From: Pseudonocardia sp. KRD291
Lineage (GTDB): Bacteria > Actinomycetota > Actinomycetes > Mycobacteriales > Pseudonocardiaceae
NCBI RefSeq assembly: GCF_019263595.1
Contig: NZ_JADQDD010000001.1
Coordinates: 62,001 to 126,000 of the forward strand
Length of the DNA stretch: 64,000 bases
Direction: 5' to 3'
Both the position numbers and the translations under genes were made by a program. Shown here piece by piece: positions 9,138-17,917 of the stretch (position 1 is its first letter; every line of letters begins with the position of its first letter). A model generated the notes under the pieces. The model was not told the origin of the DNA, did no database searches, and saw only the letters and a program-made list of their open reading frames with translations.

Positions 9138-9757
9138 GAGTGTCCCGCGCCGACGAGCTCTCGCAGCTCCGATACCTTCGCCTCCAGGTTGTCGGCCGCG
9201 TACAGGTCGCTACCGACCCCCACCGCGAACGCGCCAGCGTCGAGCCACGTGGGGACGTCGCTCACGGCGATGCCTCCGGTGGGGACGATCCGGGCTCCGG
9301 GCAGGATCGAGAGCAAGGACTTCAGGTACTGCGGTCCGCCGAGGTGGGCAGGGAACATCTTGGCGACACCACGCTCGGCGGCCTCCCCGATCTCGGCCGG
9401 AGTGGTTCCGCCCTCGACGAACAGCACGTCCTGCGCACGGGCGGTCGCTCGGGCTGCCGCAACCGGGTGCGGGCTGACCAGGAAGTCGGCGCCTCGTGCC
9501 AGCGCGCGCCCGACGTCAGCCCCGGTGCGGACGGTGCCCAGGCCCACCAGTGCGTTCGGGGCCTCGGCCTTCACCGCGGCGAGGAGGTCGTGCCAGCCGG
9601 GGATGGTCGCGGTCAGCTCGAGAACGTCGAGGCCGGCCGCGATCAGCCGCAGGGCGACGGCGTAACCGGTGTCGTCGTCGGGGGCTCGCAGGACCGGAAC
9701 GATCCGGGCGCTGCGTATCCGCTCGGCGCTGCGTTCCATCGCCGGGGAGAGGGTCAT
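9134..9757 (-). CDS. eda: KDPG/KDPGal aldolase
   Basis: A 207-residue class I aldolase of the Eda family, cleaving 2-keto-3-deoxy-6-phosphogluconate (or galactonate) to pyruvate and glyceraldehyde 3-phosphate. The Schiff-base lysine is K133 in AKMFPAH, the general base E47 in VLELTATIP, and the glycine loop GLGTV binds the keto acid. Length is normal. AGAGGA precedes the ATG. It overlaps the kinase start by four bases and follows the SMP-30 lactonase, completing the lower part of an Entner-Doudoroff-type route. Confidence 0.92.
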   Translation of the reverse strand: MTLSPAMERSAERIRSARIVPVLRAPDDDTGYAVALRLIAAGLDVLELTATIPGWHDLLAAVKAEAPNALVGLGTVRTGADVGRALARGADFLVSPHPVAAARATARAQDVLFVEGGTTPAEIGEAAERGVAKMFPAHLGGPQYLKSLLSILPGARIVPTGGIAVSDVPTWLDAGAFAVGVGSDLYAADNLEAKVSELRELVGAGHS

Positions 9758-9772
9758 TGTTGGGTCCTCTTT

Positions 9773-10663
9773 TCAGAACGCCCGGGTCCCGGGAACCCGG
9801 GTCCGGAACCGATGGAGCGTGCTACCGGCGCATACGTAGAGCGTGCGCATGTCGTCGTCGCCCCAGGTGAAGTTGGCCGTCACCTCGGGGACGCGGATGA
9901 CTCCGAGCGCGCTCCCTGCGGCGTCGAAGACGTGGATGCCACCGGGCCCACAGCTGAACAGGTTCCCTGCGCTGTCGATTTTCAGGCCGTCGGGCTCGCC
10001 GGGTCCGGTGCCCGTGGTGCGTACCCATCCCGGACCAGCTCCGACGCCACGGTCGGTGAGCTCGAAACGGCGGATGTGCATCCGTTCTGTGTCGGCCACG
10101 AAGAGATGTTGCTCGTCGAGGGACAGGCACAGCCCGTTGGGCCCCTCGACCTCGTCGGTCAACAACTCGAGGCCGTGGGCGTCGAGCCGGTAGACCCCGC
10201 AGAAGGGGAGTTCGCGTGGGCGCGGGACGCCGTAGGGCCGGGTGCGGCAGTAGGCGGAGTCGGTGAAGAAGATCGTCCCGTCGCGCGCCACCACCACATC
10301 GTTCGGGCTGTTGAGCTCCCTACCGTTGTAGCGGTCCGCCAGCGTGACCGGCCGGCTTCCGGGTTCCTGCCGGACCAGCCTGCTCGTCGCGTGCTCGCAG
10401 GTCAGTAGCCGACCCCGCCGATCGTAGGCGTTCCCGTTCGCCATGTTGCTGGGGTCCCGGAAGACTGACAGCTGACCGTCGGCGGAGCGTCGGTACATCC
10501 GTCCGGCCGGGATGTCGCTGAACACGAGCGAGCGCTCCCGCGGATGCCATACCGGGCCCTCGAGGAACCGGAACCCCGTGGCGGCCCGGCGCGGTGGCTC
10601 GTCGACCACCACGTCGTACAGCCGGGGGTCCCGGACCTCGAGGGCGGACACGGCAGGGGTCAC
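9773..10663 (-). CDS. SMP-30/gluconolactonase-family lactonase
   Basis: A 296-residue six-bladed beta-propeller of the SMP-30/regucalcin family. The expected metal ligands are visible: glutamate in FLEGPVWH, asparagine in NSPNDVVV, asparagine in GPNGLCLS, and aspartate in EPDGLKID. It would hydrolyse the aldonolactone formed by the upstream flavin dehydrogenases. The GTG at 10663 overlaps the dehydratase stop (GTGA) and gives a normal family length; a further 50 codons upstream are antisense-like and arginine-rich, so I rejected them. Confidence 0.9.
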   Translation of the reverse strand: MTPAVSALEVRDPRLYDVVVDEPPRRAATGFRFLEGPVWHPRERSLVFSDIPAGRMYRRSADGQLSVFRDPSNMANGNAYDRRGRLLTCEHATSRLVRQEPGSRPVTLADRYNGRELNSPNDVVVARDGTIFFTDSAYCRTRPYGVPRPRELPFCGVYRLDAHGLELLTDEVEGPNGLCLSLDEQHLFVADTERMHIRRFELTDRGVGAGPGWVRTTGTGPGEPDGLKIDSAGNLFSCGPGGIHVFDAAGSALGVIRVPEVTANFTWGDDDMRTLYVCAGSTLHRFRTRVPGTRAF

Positions 10664-11814
10664 CGCCCGCCGTCGGTGGGGCGCGTGGACTCCGCGGAGA
10701 GGGCGAACCGCTCGTCGGCGTCCGCTGCAAGCTCGACGCCCAGTCCGGGCGCATCGTGCACGCTCAGGTACCCGTCCTTCACCACCAGTGGATCGATGAG
10801 CATTCCGTCCCAACCCGGACCGCCGTACGCATCGACCTCGATCAGAGGGGTGTTCTCGCAGGCCAGGATCAGATGTAGGCCAGCCGCGAGCGCGATTCCG
10901 GTGCCCGAGGAGCAGGCAATGTGCGGGATGCAGCTGAGGTTCCAGGTGCTGGCCATGTCGGCCACGCGCTTGGCCTCGGAGATCCCGCCGACACTGGTGG
11001 CGTCGGGCTGCAGAATGTCGAAAGTCCGCCGGTTGAGCAGGTCAATGAACTCGAACCGGGTCAGCAGCGATTCACCACCCGAGAGCCGCAGCGAGACCCG
11101 GTCCGCCAACCACGTGTGGTCGTCGATGTACTGGGTCAGGCTGCGCGCGAGGATCGGCTCCTCGAGCCACGCCACCTGCAGTCCCTCGAGTTCTCGGGCG
11201 AGCTGCAGGGCTCCGCGTCGGTCGTAGGACATGTTCGCGTCCACACCGAGCTCGACACTGTCGCCGACCGCGTCGCGTACCGCGCCAACCAATTCTACGG
11301 CGGCACCGATGTCGCCCAGGACGCGCAGCTTCATCGCGGTGTAGCCGTCGGCCACCGCACGTCGAGCCTCTTCGACAATCCGGTCGACCGGCTTGACCGA
11401 GGGCGCGAAGTAGGCGCGCACTGTCTGCTTGGACGCTCCCAGCAGGCGGTGCACCGGCTGGTCGGAGATCTTGCCCAGCAGATCCCACAGCGCGATATCG
11501 ATGCCGCTGAGGGCGTAGGTCTCGATACCGCGGCGGCCCCACATGTGGGTCGCGTCGAGCATCTGTTGCCAGAGGGCGCCGATGTTGCGTGGGTCTTGAC
11601 CGACGAGCATCGGCGCTAGCTGCTGGTTGATGATCGGGCCGACGGTCGGGAAGTACTCCGAGGAGAACCCCGCTTCTCCGATCCCGACCAGACCCTCATC
11701 GGTGGTGACCCGCACGACGATGCCGCCCTTCGAGGTGACCACCATGGCGCCCCACCGAAGTGGTTCGTCCAGCGGTGACCCGAGTGGCCTCGCCTCGATA
11801 CTGGTGATTCGCAT
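10660..11814 (-). CDS. Mandelate racemase/muconate lactonizing-family sugar-acid dehydratase
   Basis: A 384-residue enolase-superfamily protein. After the capping domain come K162-x-R164 (MKLRV), metal ligands D192 (VDAN), E218 (WLEEP) and E248 (SGGES), D271, and H298 (IPHIA), the set of the mandelate-racemase subgroup. That group includes D-galactonate, D-gluconate and rhamnonate dehydratases, which yield 2-keto-3-deoxy acids. The gene order, just before lactonase, KDPG aldolase and KDG kinase, supports an aldonate dehydratase; a galactonate-like substrate is possible. The start shares one base with the preceding stop (TGATG). Confidence 0.88.
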   Translation of the reverse strand: MRITSIEARPLGSPLDEPLRWGAMVVTSKGGIVVRVTTDEGLVGIGEAGFSSEYFPTVGPIINQQLAPMLVGQDPRNIGALWQQMLDATHMWGRRGIETYALSGIDIALWDLLGKISDQPVHRLLGASKQTVRAYFAPSVKPVDRIVEEARRAVADGYTAMKLRVLGDIGAAVELVGAVRDAVGDSVELGVDANMSYDRRGALQLARELEGLQVAWLEEPILARSLTQYIDDHTWLADRVSLRLSGGESLLTRFEFIDLLNRRTFDILQPDATSVGGISEAKRVADMASTWNLSCIPHIACSSGTGIALAAGLHLILACENTPLIEVDAYGGPGWDGMLIDPLVVKDGYLSVHDAPGLGVELAADADERFALSAESTRPTDGGR

Positions 11815-12515
11815 CAGCCGACCTTTCCAAGATGCGGGACGAGCTCGTTCCAGTCGTAGCCACCGACGTGGAAGAACTCCGTTGTGTTGTAGGTTCCGTC
11901 CATCGTGTCCTTCAGAGTCGTGGGGCCCGGAAAGCCGATGACGTCCCAGTCGACCCGGTTACGGTTGCCGCCGTAGACGGGGTCGCAGTAGAAGCCCTGT
12001 CGGGTGTGCAGGCACAGGGCCTCGAAGAAGGGCAGGCCCTGGTCGAACACGCCCTGCAGGAAGGTCTGGACGGCCTCGCTCGTGCCAAGGGTGACCGGCC
12101 CCGGCTTGACAGAACCGGACAGCGCTTCCAGCACTGTGTCCTGCTCGGACTCGCTGAGCGCAACAAACTGTCGATCGAATTGTTCTTGGGCGAGGGAATC
12201 GAGTGTTCGGATGCCTTCGCGGTAAGTCCGTTGCATGTCGGACATCCGAGCCCGCCACGCGTCGGCGAACTTGCCGGTCAGCTTGAGGAATCCGCTGCCG
12301 TCGGCGGCGGCGAATATGTAGTCGATCCCCGACAGGTAGCGGTCGAGGAACACGACCACCCGCGCCTCGCGGGCGCCCGGGTCGTGGTCCGTGGGAATGA
12401 TGCGGGCGGTGGCCGCTTCGATCGTGTCCCACTCGTGGTCGGCAAAGAACAGCCGCTCGTCGGAATCGGGATCGACCGGGGAACCGACGATCTCCCAGTC
12501 GGCCTTCAGCGTCAT
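11814..12515 (-). CDS. Gluconate 2-dehydrogenase subunit 3-family protein
   Basis: A 233-residue protein of the gluconate-2-dehydrogenase subunit 3 family (Pfam PF13618), with the usual early FFADHEWDTIEAATARIIPTD segment and the C-terminal part with GFYCDPVYGGN and WDVIGFPGP. In the family this small subunit binds the GMC flavoprotein and is often exported by Tat with it. Here the N-terminus has no twin-arginine signal, so the pair may stay in the cytoplasm or the complex may differ. It lies directly downstream of a GMC flavoprotein gene (37 bases) and is probably its partner. Confidence 0.88.
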   Translation of the reverse strand: MTLKADWEIVGSPVDPDSDERLFFADHEWDTIEAATARIIPTDHDPGAREARVVVFLDRYLSGIDYIFAAADGSGFLKLTGKFADAWRARMSDMQRTYREGIRTLDSLAQEQFDRQFVALSESEQDTVLEALSGSVKPGPVTLGTSEAVQTFLQGVFDQGLPFFEALCLHTRQGFYCDPVYGGNRNRVDWDVIGFPGPTTLKDTMDGTYNTTEFFHVGGYDWNELVPHLGKVG

Positions 12516-12552
12516 GACGTCCTCGTTTCCGTGGGGGTAGGCGGTGGCGGTT

Positions 12553-14220
12553 TCAGGCGACCGTGATGTGCTCGTCGCGACCCTTGGACCAGACGTCGGT
12601 GATGTACTCCGACACGCGCCAGGCGTTGGCCATCATCGTCAACGTAGGGTTGACGCCAGTGGAGCTCGGGAAGCAGGACCCGTCGACGATGAAGAGATTC
12701 TCCACGTCGTGGGACTGGCACCACTCGTTCAGAACGGTCGTGGTCGGGTCTGTTCCCATCCGGGCGGTGCCGTGTTGGTGACAGGTGTTCCCGGTCATCC
12801 GGTCCAGGTAGACGGGCACGGTCTTGCTCGCGCCGGCGACCTGAAGGATCTCCGCGTTCTTGTCAACCTGCCACTTGCTCATTGCCACGTCGTTGACGTG
12901 GGGCTTGTGCGTGATCCGGGCAACCGGCAGTCCCCAGGCGTCCTTGACAGTCGGGTCGAGGTCGACGCGATTCGACTCGACCGGCATGTCGTGCAGGATC
13001 GCTCCGATCTTCATTGCGAAATTGAAGTAGCTACGGTCGGCGTCCTTGAGCGCCTGCCCCCAGGACGGGCGGCCGGGGAAGACCCAGTTGATCGGGTGGC
13101 AGGTCTGCGAGGCAGAGATGAGGCAGCCGCCGATGTGTCCGCGATCCTCGTCGGTCTCGTAGAACTCGAAGGTGCCGCCGCTGATGTAGTTGCCGGCCCA
13201 GCCGTGTAGCGGGTCGTCGATCTCCTGGTCGAACAGGCCGACCGCGAAGACGTACTCGTGGAAGGTCGCGTTCTTGCCAACCATGCCGCTGGAGTTGCCC
13301 AGGCCGTCGGGGAACTGCGGGGACGTCGACATCAGCATCAGTCGGGCGGACTCGATCGCGCCGAGGCCGAGGACGACGACCTTCGCCTCCTGGACGACCT
13401 CCACGCCGTCCGGGTCCACGTAGACCACGCCGGTCGCCCGGCCGTCCTTGCCGACCGTGACCTCGCGGACGAATGACTCCGAGCGGAGCTCGAAGTTCCC
13501 TGTGGCCACCGCCTCCGGGATGAACGTGGTCAGCGTGTTCGAGCGCGCGGTGCTCGGGTCGCCGTACTGGTTCCAGAAGCTGGTGGTGTTGAACGGGTCC
13601 CTGCCCTTGTGGTCATGGGTGACCATCGCGTGCGGGATCGGAAAGCCGTTGACACCCATCGTGTTACAGGCGTCGTAGAAGCGCTTGCCGAACTTCGTCG
13701 GACGCAGCGGCGCGCTCGGGTAGCCCTTACTCCGGAACGGCTCGTACTTGTCCGCCCCGGCGATGCCGGAGATCCCGAACTCCCACTCCACCTTGGTCAG
13801 GTAGGGCTCGAGGTGCTCATATCGGATCGGCCAGTCCGCCAGGCTCGCGCCGTCGAGGTCGCCGTGCAGGCTGCGCTGCAGGAAATCTGACTCGCGAGGC
13901 CGCGGCACCCAGCCCGCCCAGTGGTTCGTGCCGCCGCCGACGAGCTGCGGGGTGGGCGAGAACGGGAAGCGCTCGGCCTCGGAGACCTCGTCGTGGCGCA
14001 GCGTGCGGGGGAAAAGGTTCGGGTCCGGCCACAAGTAGTTGCGGTTGACGAACTTGAGCTCGTCACCGGAGTAGTGGTCCTTCGCGGACAGCCAGGGGCC
14101 ACGGTCGAAGCCCACGACCTTGAGGCCGGCCTCGCTGAGTACTTTCGCGGCCGTAGCACCGGTGGCCCCGAGTCCGACGACGATCGCGTCGACCGGGCCG
14201 GGCTTCTTGGCGTGACGCAC
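12553..14220 (-). CDS. GMC-family FAD-dependent sugar/polyol dehydrogenase (pair 1)
   Basis: A 555-residue GMC oxidoreductase. The FAD-binding GxGxxG is at residues 16-21 (GLGATG), VGGGTNHWAGW contacts the flavin, and the C-terminal active site has HQHGTARMG with the catalytic histidine and the NPTLTMMANA asparagine segment. It resembles gluconate-2-dehydrogenase-like flavoproteins, which pass electrons to a quinone or cytochrome rather than to oxygen. I chose the GTG at 14220, preceded by GGAGAGGAG; the frame stays open for 268 codons further but that is antisense to the second GMC gene. The partner subunit is encoded just downstream. No cytochrome c subunit is present in the operon. Confidence 0.9.
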   Translation of the reverse strand: MRHAKKPGPVDAIVVGLGATGATAAKVLSEAGLKVVGFDRGPWLSAKDHYSGDELKFVNRNYLWPDPNLFPRTLRHDEVSEAERFPFSPTPQLVGGGTNHWAGWVPRPRESDFLQRSLHGDLDGASLADWPIRYEHLEPYLTKVEWEFGISGIAGADKYEPFRSKGYPSAPLRPTKFGKRFYDACNTMGVNGFPIPHAMVTHDHKGRDPFNTTSFWNQYGDPSTARSNTLTTFIPEAVATGNFELRSESFVREVTVGKDGRATGVVYVDPDGVEVVQEAKVVVLGLGAIESARLMLMSTSPQFPDGLGNSSGMVGKNATFHEYVFAVGLFDQEIDDPLHGWAGNYISGGTFEFYETDEDRGHIGGCLISASQTCHPINWVFPGRPSWGQALKDADRSYFNFAMKIGAILHDMPVESNRVDLDPTVKDAWGLPVARITHKPHVNDVAMSKWQVDKNAEILQVAGASKTVPVYLDRMTGNTCHQHGTARMGTDPTTTVLNEWCQSHDVENLFIVDGSCFPSSTGVNPTLTMMANAWRVSEYITDVWSKGRDEHITVA

Positions 14221-14323
14221 GTGCTCTCCTCTCCACGCCGGCAACCGGGCCGGTGCGTGATGGCGTGCCCGGCCCGAGGGAGGCGTCCTCGGGCCGGGAG
14301 ACGGGTGGGGATGGACCGAGCCG

Positions 14324-15985
14324 CTACAGCGCGGGAGCGTCCGCGTTGCTCGGGGTAATGGTCTGCGACGCGATGTCTCGGTGGCGTCGTTTGATGTACT
14401 CGGCGGCGCGCACCGCGACGGCTTGCAGCGTGCTGGTGGGGTTGACCGCAGCGCCCGTGGTGAGCGAGCTGGCGTCGGTGATGAACAGGTTGGGGACATC
14501 CCAGGTCTGGTTCCACTTGTTGGTGACCGAGTCCTCAGCCGTGTTGCCCATCCGGCAGGTACCCATGATGTGCCAGCCGGGCGGTGGCGCGTCGATGCCG
14601 CCGATTCCGGTCGTGGTGGTGTCGATGACGCCACCCGCCGCATCCGCGGCCTCGCGGGCCCGGTGCTGCCCCCACTCGACGAGCCTGCGATCGTTCTCGT
14701 GCAGGCCGTAGTTGATGTGAGGCGCGGGTAGCCCGCTGGAGTCCTTTGCGTCCGGATCCAGTGTGACCCGGTTGGTCCGCACCGGAAGATCCTCTCCCTG
14801 CACGTAGATGAGCGCGTGCCGGCCGAAGTGGTCGTCGAAGAACCCGCGGTGCCCGGCGCCCCAGGGCGCGAGGTTGCCGGTGTTGGTCCCGAGCGCGCTC
14901 GTGGCGGCGCCCAGAGCGGTGCCGACCTGCAGCGAGAACCCGTTGACGAAGCCCCGCGACGTGTCGGTGTCGTAGAACTCCTGGCTGTAGAGCACGGCAG
15001 GCTCCGGGCCCTTGAAGCCCTCAAGCGGCTCGTCGAACCAGAAGTCCACGAAGGACCAGCTGTGAAACATCAAGTGCGTGCCGACGAGGCCGTTGGAGTT
15101 CGCCAGCCCGTCCGGGTGCCCGTTCTGGGCGGACATCAGCAGCAGACGCGGCGTGCCGATCGAGTTCGCGGCGACCACCACGGCCCCCGCCCGCACCTCG
15201 TGGCGCCGGCCGGTGACCCGGTCGACGTAGGTGGCACCGGTGGCGCGGCCGTTCTTGGCATTGATCTGCTCAACCCGGGCGTTCACTCGCAGGTCGACGC
15301 CGTTGCGCAGGGCCGCGGGCCAGTACGACACATCGGTCGAGGCAATGGAGTGCCGCGGACAGCCTGCGAGGCAGAACCCGCAGTCGTTGCACGCCAGACG
15401 GGCGTCCTTGGTGCGGGTGAGGATCGCGTTGTCGGCGGGCCACCAGTGCCAGCCGAGCTTGTCGAAGCCCGAGCCCATCTTGTGGCCGACCTTGCCGCCG
15501 CGGCTCGCCGGGCCCCAACCCTCGGGGCGCACCGGGTTGCCCGGATCCCCGGTGCGCCGCGCGACCCCGATCTCGGCGTCGTTGATCGCGTAGAACGGCT
15601 CGAGCTCCTCGTAGGAGATCGGCCAGTCGATCGTGCCCTCGACGCCGTGCTCGGTTCCCTTGCGGAAGTCGACGGGCTTGAACCGCGGCCAGGCCGCCGC
15701 GTAGTGTAGCGTGGAACCGCCCACCCCGGTGAAGATGTAGGGCGTCGTGTTTCCGGTGGTCGGGTAGTCCTCCGGGAACTGCCGGACGTTGGGCTCGAAC
15801 GACCAGGTGCGCTTGCGCTCGATCTCCCAGCCGTCGTACATGTGCGGGTGGTCCATCGCGTGGACCCAGTCGCCCTGCTCGAGGCAGACAACCTTGAGGC
15901 CGCCGTCGCTGAGCCGCTTGCTCATCGCGCCCCCGCCCGCGCCGGCCCCGATCACCAGGACGTCGGTCTCGGTGTATGCCGCCAT
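14324..15985 (-). CDS. GMC-family FAD-dependent dehydrogenase with cysteine cluster (pair 2)
   Basis: A 553-residue GMC oxidoreductase with GAGAGG at residues 13-18, a GVGGSTLHYAAAW flavin segment, and a C-terminal active site of HIMGTCRMGN and NPTSTLQ. Unlike its neighbour it carries a cysteine cluster, C199, C202, C205 and C209 (CNDCGFCLAGC), which looks like an Fe-S binding motif and is seen in some long-chain alcohol oxidase-like and FAD-dependent sugar dehydrogenases. The start shares one base with the stop of the small-subunit gene (TGATG), so the two are surely co-translated. The substrate is probably a sugar or sugar-like polyol, oxidised to lactone or ketone. Confidence 0.9.
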   Translation of the reverse strand: MAAYTETDVLVIGAGAGGGAMSKRLSDGGLKVVCLEQGDWVHAMDHPHMYDGWEIERKRTWSFEPNVRQFPEDYPTTGNTTPYIFTGVGGSTLHYAAAWPRFKPVDFRKGTEHGVEGTIDWPISYEELEPFYAINDAEIGVARRTGDPGNPVRPEGWGPASRGGKVGHKMGSGFDKLGWHWWPADNAILTRTKDARLACNDCGFCLAGCPRHSIASTDVSYWPAALRNGVDLRVNARVEQINAKNGRATGATYVDRVTGRRHEVRAGAVVVAANSIGTPRLLLMSAQNGHPDGLANSNGLVGTHLMFHSWSFVDFWFDEPLEGFKGPEPAVLYSQEFYDTDTSRGFVNGFSLQVGTALGAATSALGTNTGNLAPWGAGHRGFFDDHFGRHALIYVQGEDLPVRTNRVTLDPDAKDSSGLPAPHINYGLHENDRRLVEWGQHRAREAADAAGGVIDTTTTGIGGIDAPPPGWHIMGTCRMGNTAEDSVTNKWNQTWDVPNLFITDASSLTTGAAVNPTSTLQAVAVRAAEYIKRRHRDIASQTITPSNADAPAL

Positions 15986-16590
15986 CAGCTGCCTTCCCCT
16001 CGGAGCTTCCGGGCCGGTCCCACCGGGAGGTCCGCCGGGACCATGACCCGCCGCACGTCCTCGGTACGGGTGTAGGTGCCGCGCACCCTGCTCAGCAGCT
16101 CGTCGTCCCAGTCGTCCATGACGTCGGAGTAGCCGTACGGCTGGGGGGTCGGGCGGTAGTCCCGGCCCGCGGGCAGGTTCCGGTTCATCGCCCGGACGAC
16201 CTCGGGGCGGGAGTAGTACGCGTGGTAGACGAGGTCCCGCACCCGGACGAAGAATTCGGACTCGTCGCGCTCGAGGCCTTCCATTACCCGAACACGCGCC
16301 AACGAACCGCCGTTGACGAACCCGTCGCCCAGCGCGTCGAGCCGAGCGCGGAGATCGTTCTCCCCGAGAAACGGGAACCACCGAGCCGGAGTGCCAGCCG
16401 GTGCCACGTACCGCGCGATGAACGAGATCACGTCGATCTCGCTGGGCGCCGGGAAGCCGTCGCCACCGGGGATGAGCTCGTCGGCTACGGCATTCAGCAC
16501 CGCGGCCTGCGCCTCGGTCAGCCGGACCCCCGGCAGCCAGCCGCCCAGCGGCGGCTTGGTGTCACCGGAGGTCAGTCTCAGATCCGTCAC
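15985..16590 (-). CDS. Gluconate 2-dehydrogenase subunit 3-like protein (pair 2)
   Basis: A 201-residue protein, shorter than but similar in layout to the subunit 3 encoded at 11814: an opening LTEAQAAVLNAVADELIPGGDGFPAPSEID helix pair, a middle VRDLVYHAYYSRPEVVRAMN segment, then YGYSDVMDDWDDELLSRVRGTYTRTEDVR. No Tat or Sec signal is visible. The GTG start at 16590 has GAGAGG seven bases upstream. It is one-base coupled to the second GMC gene and should be its small subunit. Confidence 0.8.
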   Translation of the reverse strand: MTDLRLTSGDTKPPLGGWLPGVRLTEAQAAVLNAVADELIPGGDGFPAPSEIDVISFIARYVAPAGTPARWFPFLGENDLRARLDALGDGFVNGGSLARVRVMEGLERDESEFFVRVRDLVYHAYYSRPEVVRAMNRNLPAGRDYRPTPQPYGYSDVMDDWDDELLSRVRGTYTRTEDVRRVMVPADLPVGPARKLRGEGS

Positions 16591-16628
16591 GTTCCCTCTC
16601 CTTTGCGGGACGTCGTCTACCCCGTGGG

Positions 16629-17153
16629 TCAGGCGCGCTCGAGATAGTTGACGATCGCCCGGCCGAAGTCGGGGAGATCGACCGGTGTGCGGGAGGTGAT
16701 GACGTTGCCGTCCTCGACCACCGGCTCGTCGACCCACGTGCCGCCTGCGTTCTCGACGTCGGTCTTGATCGGCAGGTAGCCGGTGATCTTGCGGCCCTTC
16801 GTGGCGCCCGCGGAGGCGAGCATCCAGCCGCCGTGGCAGATCGCGGCGACCAGCTTGCCGGACTCGTAAGCGTCCTTCACCAGGTCGATCATCTCCGGGT
16901 GCAGGCGCATGTTGTCCGGCGCGAATCCGCCGGGAATGACCACCGCGTCGAAGTCGGCGGCCGAGACCTCGGAGGCGGCGGCGTCCGCCTCCATCGGGTA
17001 GTGCTCCTTGCTTTCGTAGCTGCCCTTGGTGCCGCTACCGATCACCTTGATGTCGGCTCCCGACTCCTGCAGCCGCAGGTAGGGATACCAACCCTCGAGG
17101 ATCTGGTACTCGTCCTCGATCAGCAGGGCGACCTTCTTGCCGGAAATCGACAT
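16629..17153 (-). CDS. DJ-1/PfpI-family protein
   Basis: A 174-residue type 1 glutamine-amidotransferase-like protein of the PfpI/YhbO branch. The nucleophile is C106 in AAICHGGW, with E13 positioned as the conserved acidic partner. Family members are reported as glyoxalase/deglycase, chaperone or protease-like proteins. In this operon a role against reactive dicarbonyls from keto-sugar metabolism is reasonable but only inferred. GAGG precedes the ATG. Confidence 0.88.
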   Translation of the reverse strand: MSISGKKVALLIEDEYQILEGWYPYLRLQESGADIKVIGSGTKGSYESKEHYPMEADAAASEVSAADFDAVVIPGGFAPDNMRLHPEMIDLVKDAYESGKLVAAICHGGWMLASAGATKGRKITGYLPIKTDVENAGGTWVDEPVVEDGNVITSRTPVDLPDFGRAIVNYLERA

Positions 17154-17215
17154 GTCACGTCCTCGCGTTCGTCGGTTCGTCGGTTCGTCGGGGAAAGCGA
17201 AGTCTCGGACGCCGC

Positions 17216-17917
17216 TCAGGCGTCGAGCATCTTCAGGAACTCGATGCTGGTGCGCACGTCGCCGTGGTTGGCCTGGATCTGGCGCAACGCCTCCCAGTGC
17301 TGGCCGTAGCCCATCGGGTCGTCCTTACCGGAGGGAATGGCAGCCGTGGTGTCGGCCAGTACGACGATCCTGAAATCCTGGTTGGCACCGTCGATCGCAG
17401 TCGCGATCTGACAGTTGCCGGTGGACAGACCCGCGACTACGAGGGTGTCGCAGCCGGCCTTGCGCATGTATTCGGTCAGCGCGGTCCCGTAGAACGAGCT
17501 GAAACGGTGCTTCCGGAACACCGGCTCGTCCGGAAGCGGCTCGAGTTCGTCGACCAGCTCGTCGCCGCCGTTACCCCAGGCGCCCGGGAACTGCGCCAGC
17601 GCGCCTTGCAGGCCCCACTTCACGTCGGCGAATCCGGCGTCCTTGCCGTCAGGGCGAAGTCCCCACAGCGACCACACCACGGGGATGCCCTTGGCGCGGC
17701 ATGCCTCCAGGACGTTGACGACCGGTTGTACGACGTCCTTGCCCTCGGGGGCACCGCCGGTGCTGGGGATGTACATAGCTCCGCCGGGCTGCGCACAAGC
17801 CTTCTGCATGTCCAGGACCAGCAGCATCGTCTTCTTCGGGTCGATCGTCGGCGCCACCCAGGCCGAGCGGTCGATGTGCGTGTCGATGTGGGTGTAGGTG
17901 TAGTCGAGCGAGGACAT
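17216..17917 (-). CDS. Isochorismatase-family cysteine hydrolase
   Basis: A 233-residue alpha/beta hydrolase of the isochorismatase-like family. The catalytic triad is visible as D36 (VLDMQKA), K136 (FRKHRFSSF) and C169 (STGNCQIAT). Members hydrolyse amides or vinyl ethers (nicotinamidase, N-carbamoylsarcosine amidase, isochorismatase). It is the first gene of the oxidative sugar operon; AAAGGAG stands nine bases before the ATG at 17917. Its role in sugar breakdown is not obvious, which may mean the true substrate is an amide- or carbamoyl-bearing sugar-like compound. Confidence 0.88.
   Translation of the reverse strand: MSSLDYTYTHIDTHIDRSAWVAPTIDPKKTMLLVLDMQKACAQPGGAMYIPSTGGAPEGKDVVQPVVNVLEACRAKGIPVVWSLWGLRPDGKDAGFADVKWGLQGALAQFPGAWGNGGDELVDELEPLPDEPVFRKHRFSSFYGTALTEYMRKAGCDTLVVAGLSTGNCQIATAIDGANQDFRIVVLADTTAAIPSGKDDPMGYGQHWEALRQIQANHGDVRTSIEFLKMLDA

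Noticed and set aside
14221-15024. N-terminal extension of the first GMC frame by 268 codons
   Set aside because: The extra part is antisense to the second GMC gene and lacks resemblance; a strong ribosome binding site and the FAD motif start at the GTG at 14220.
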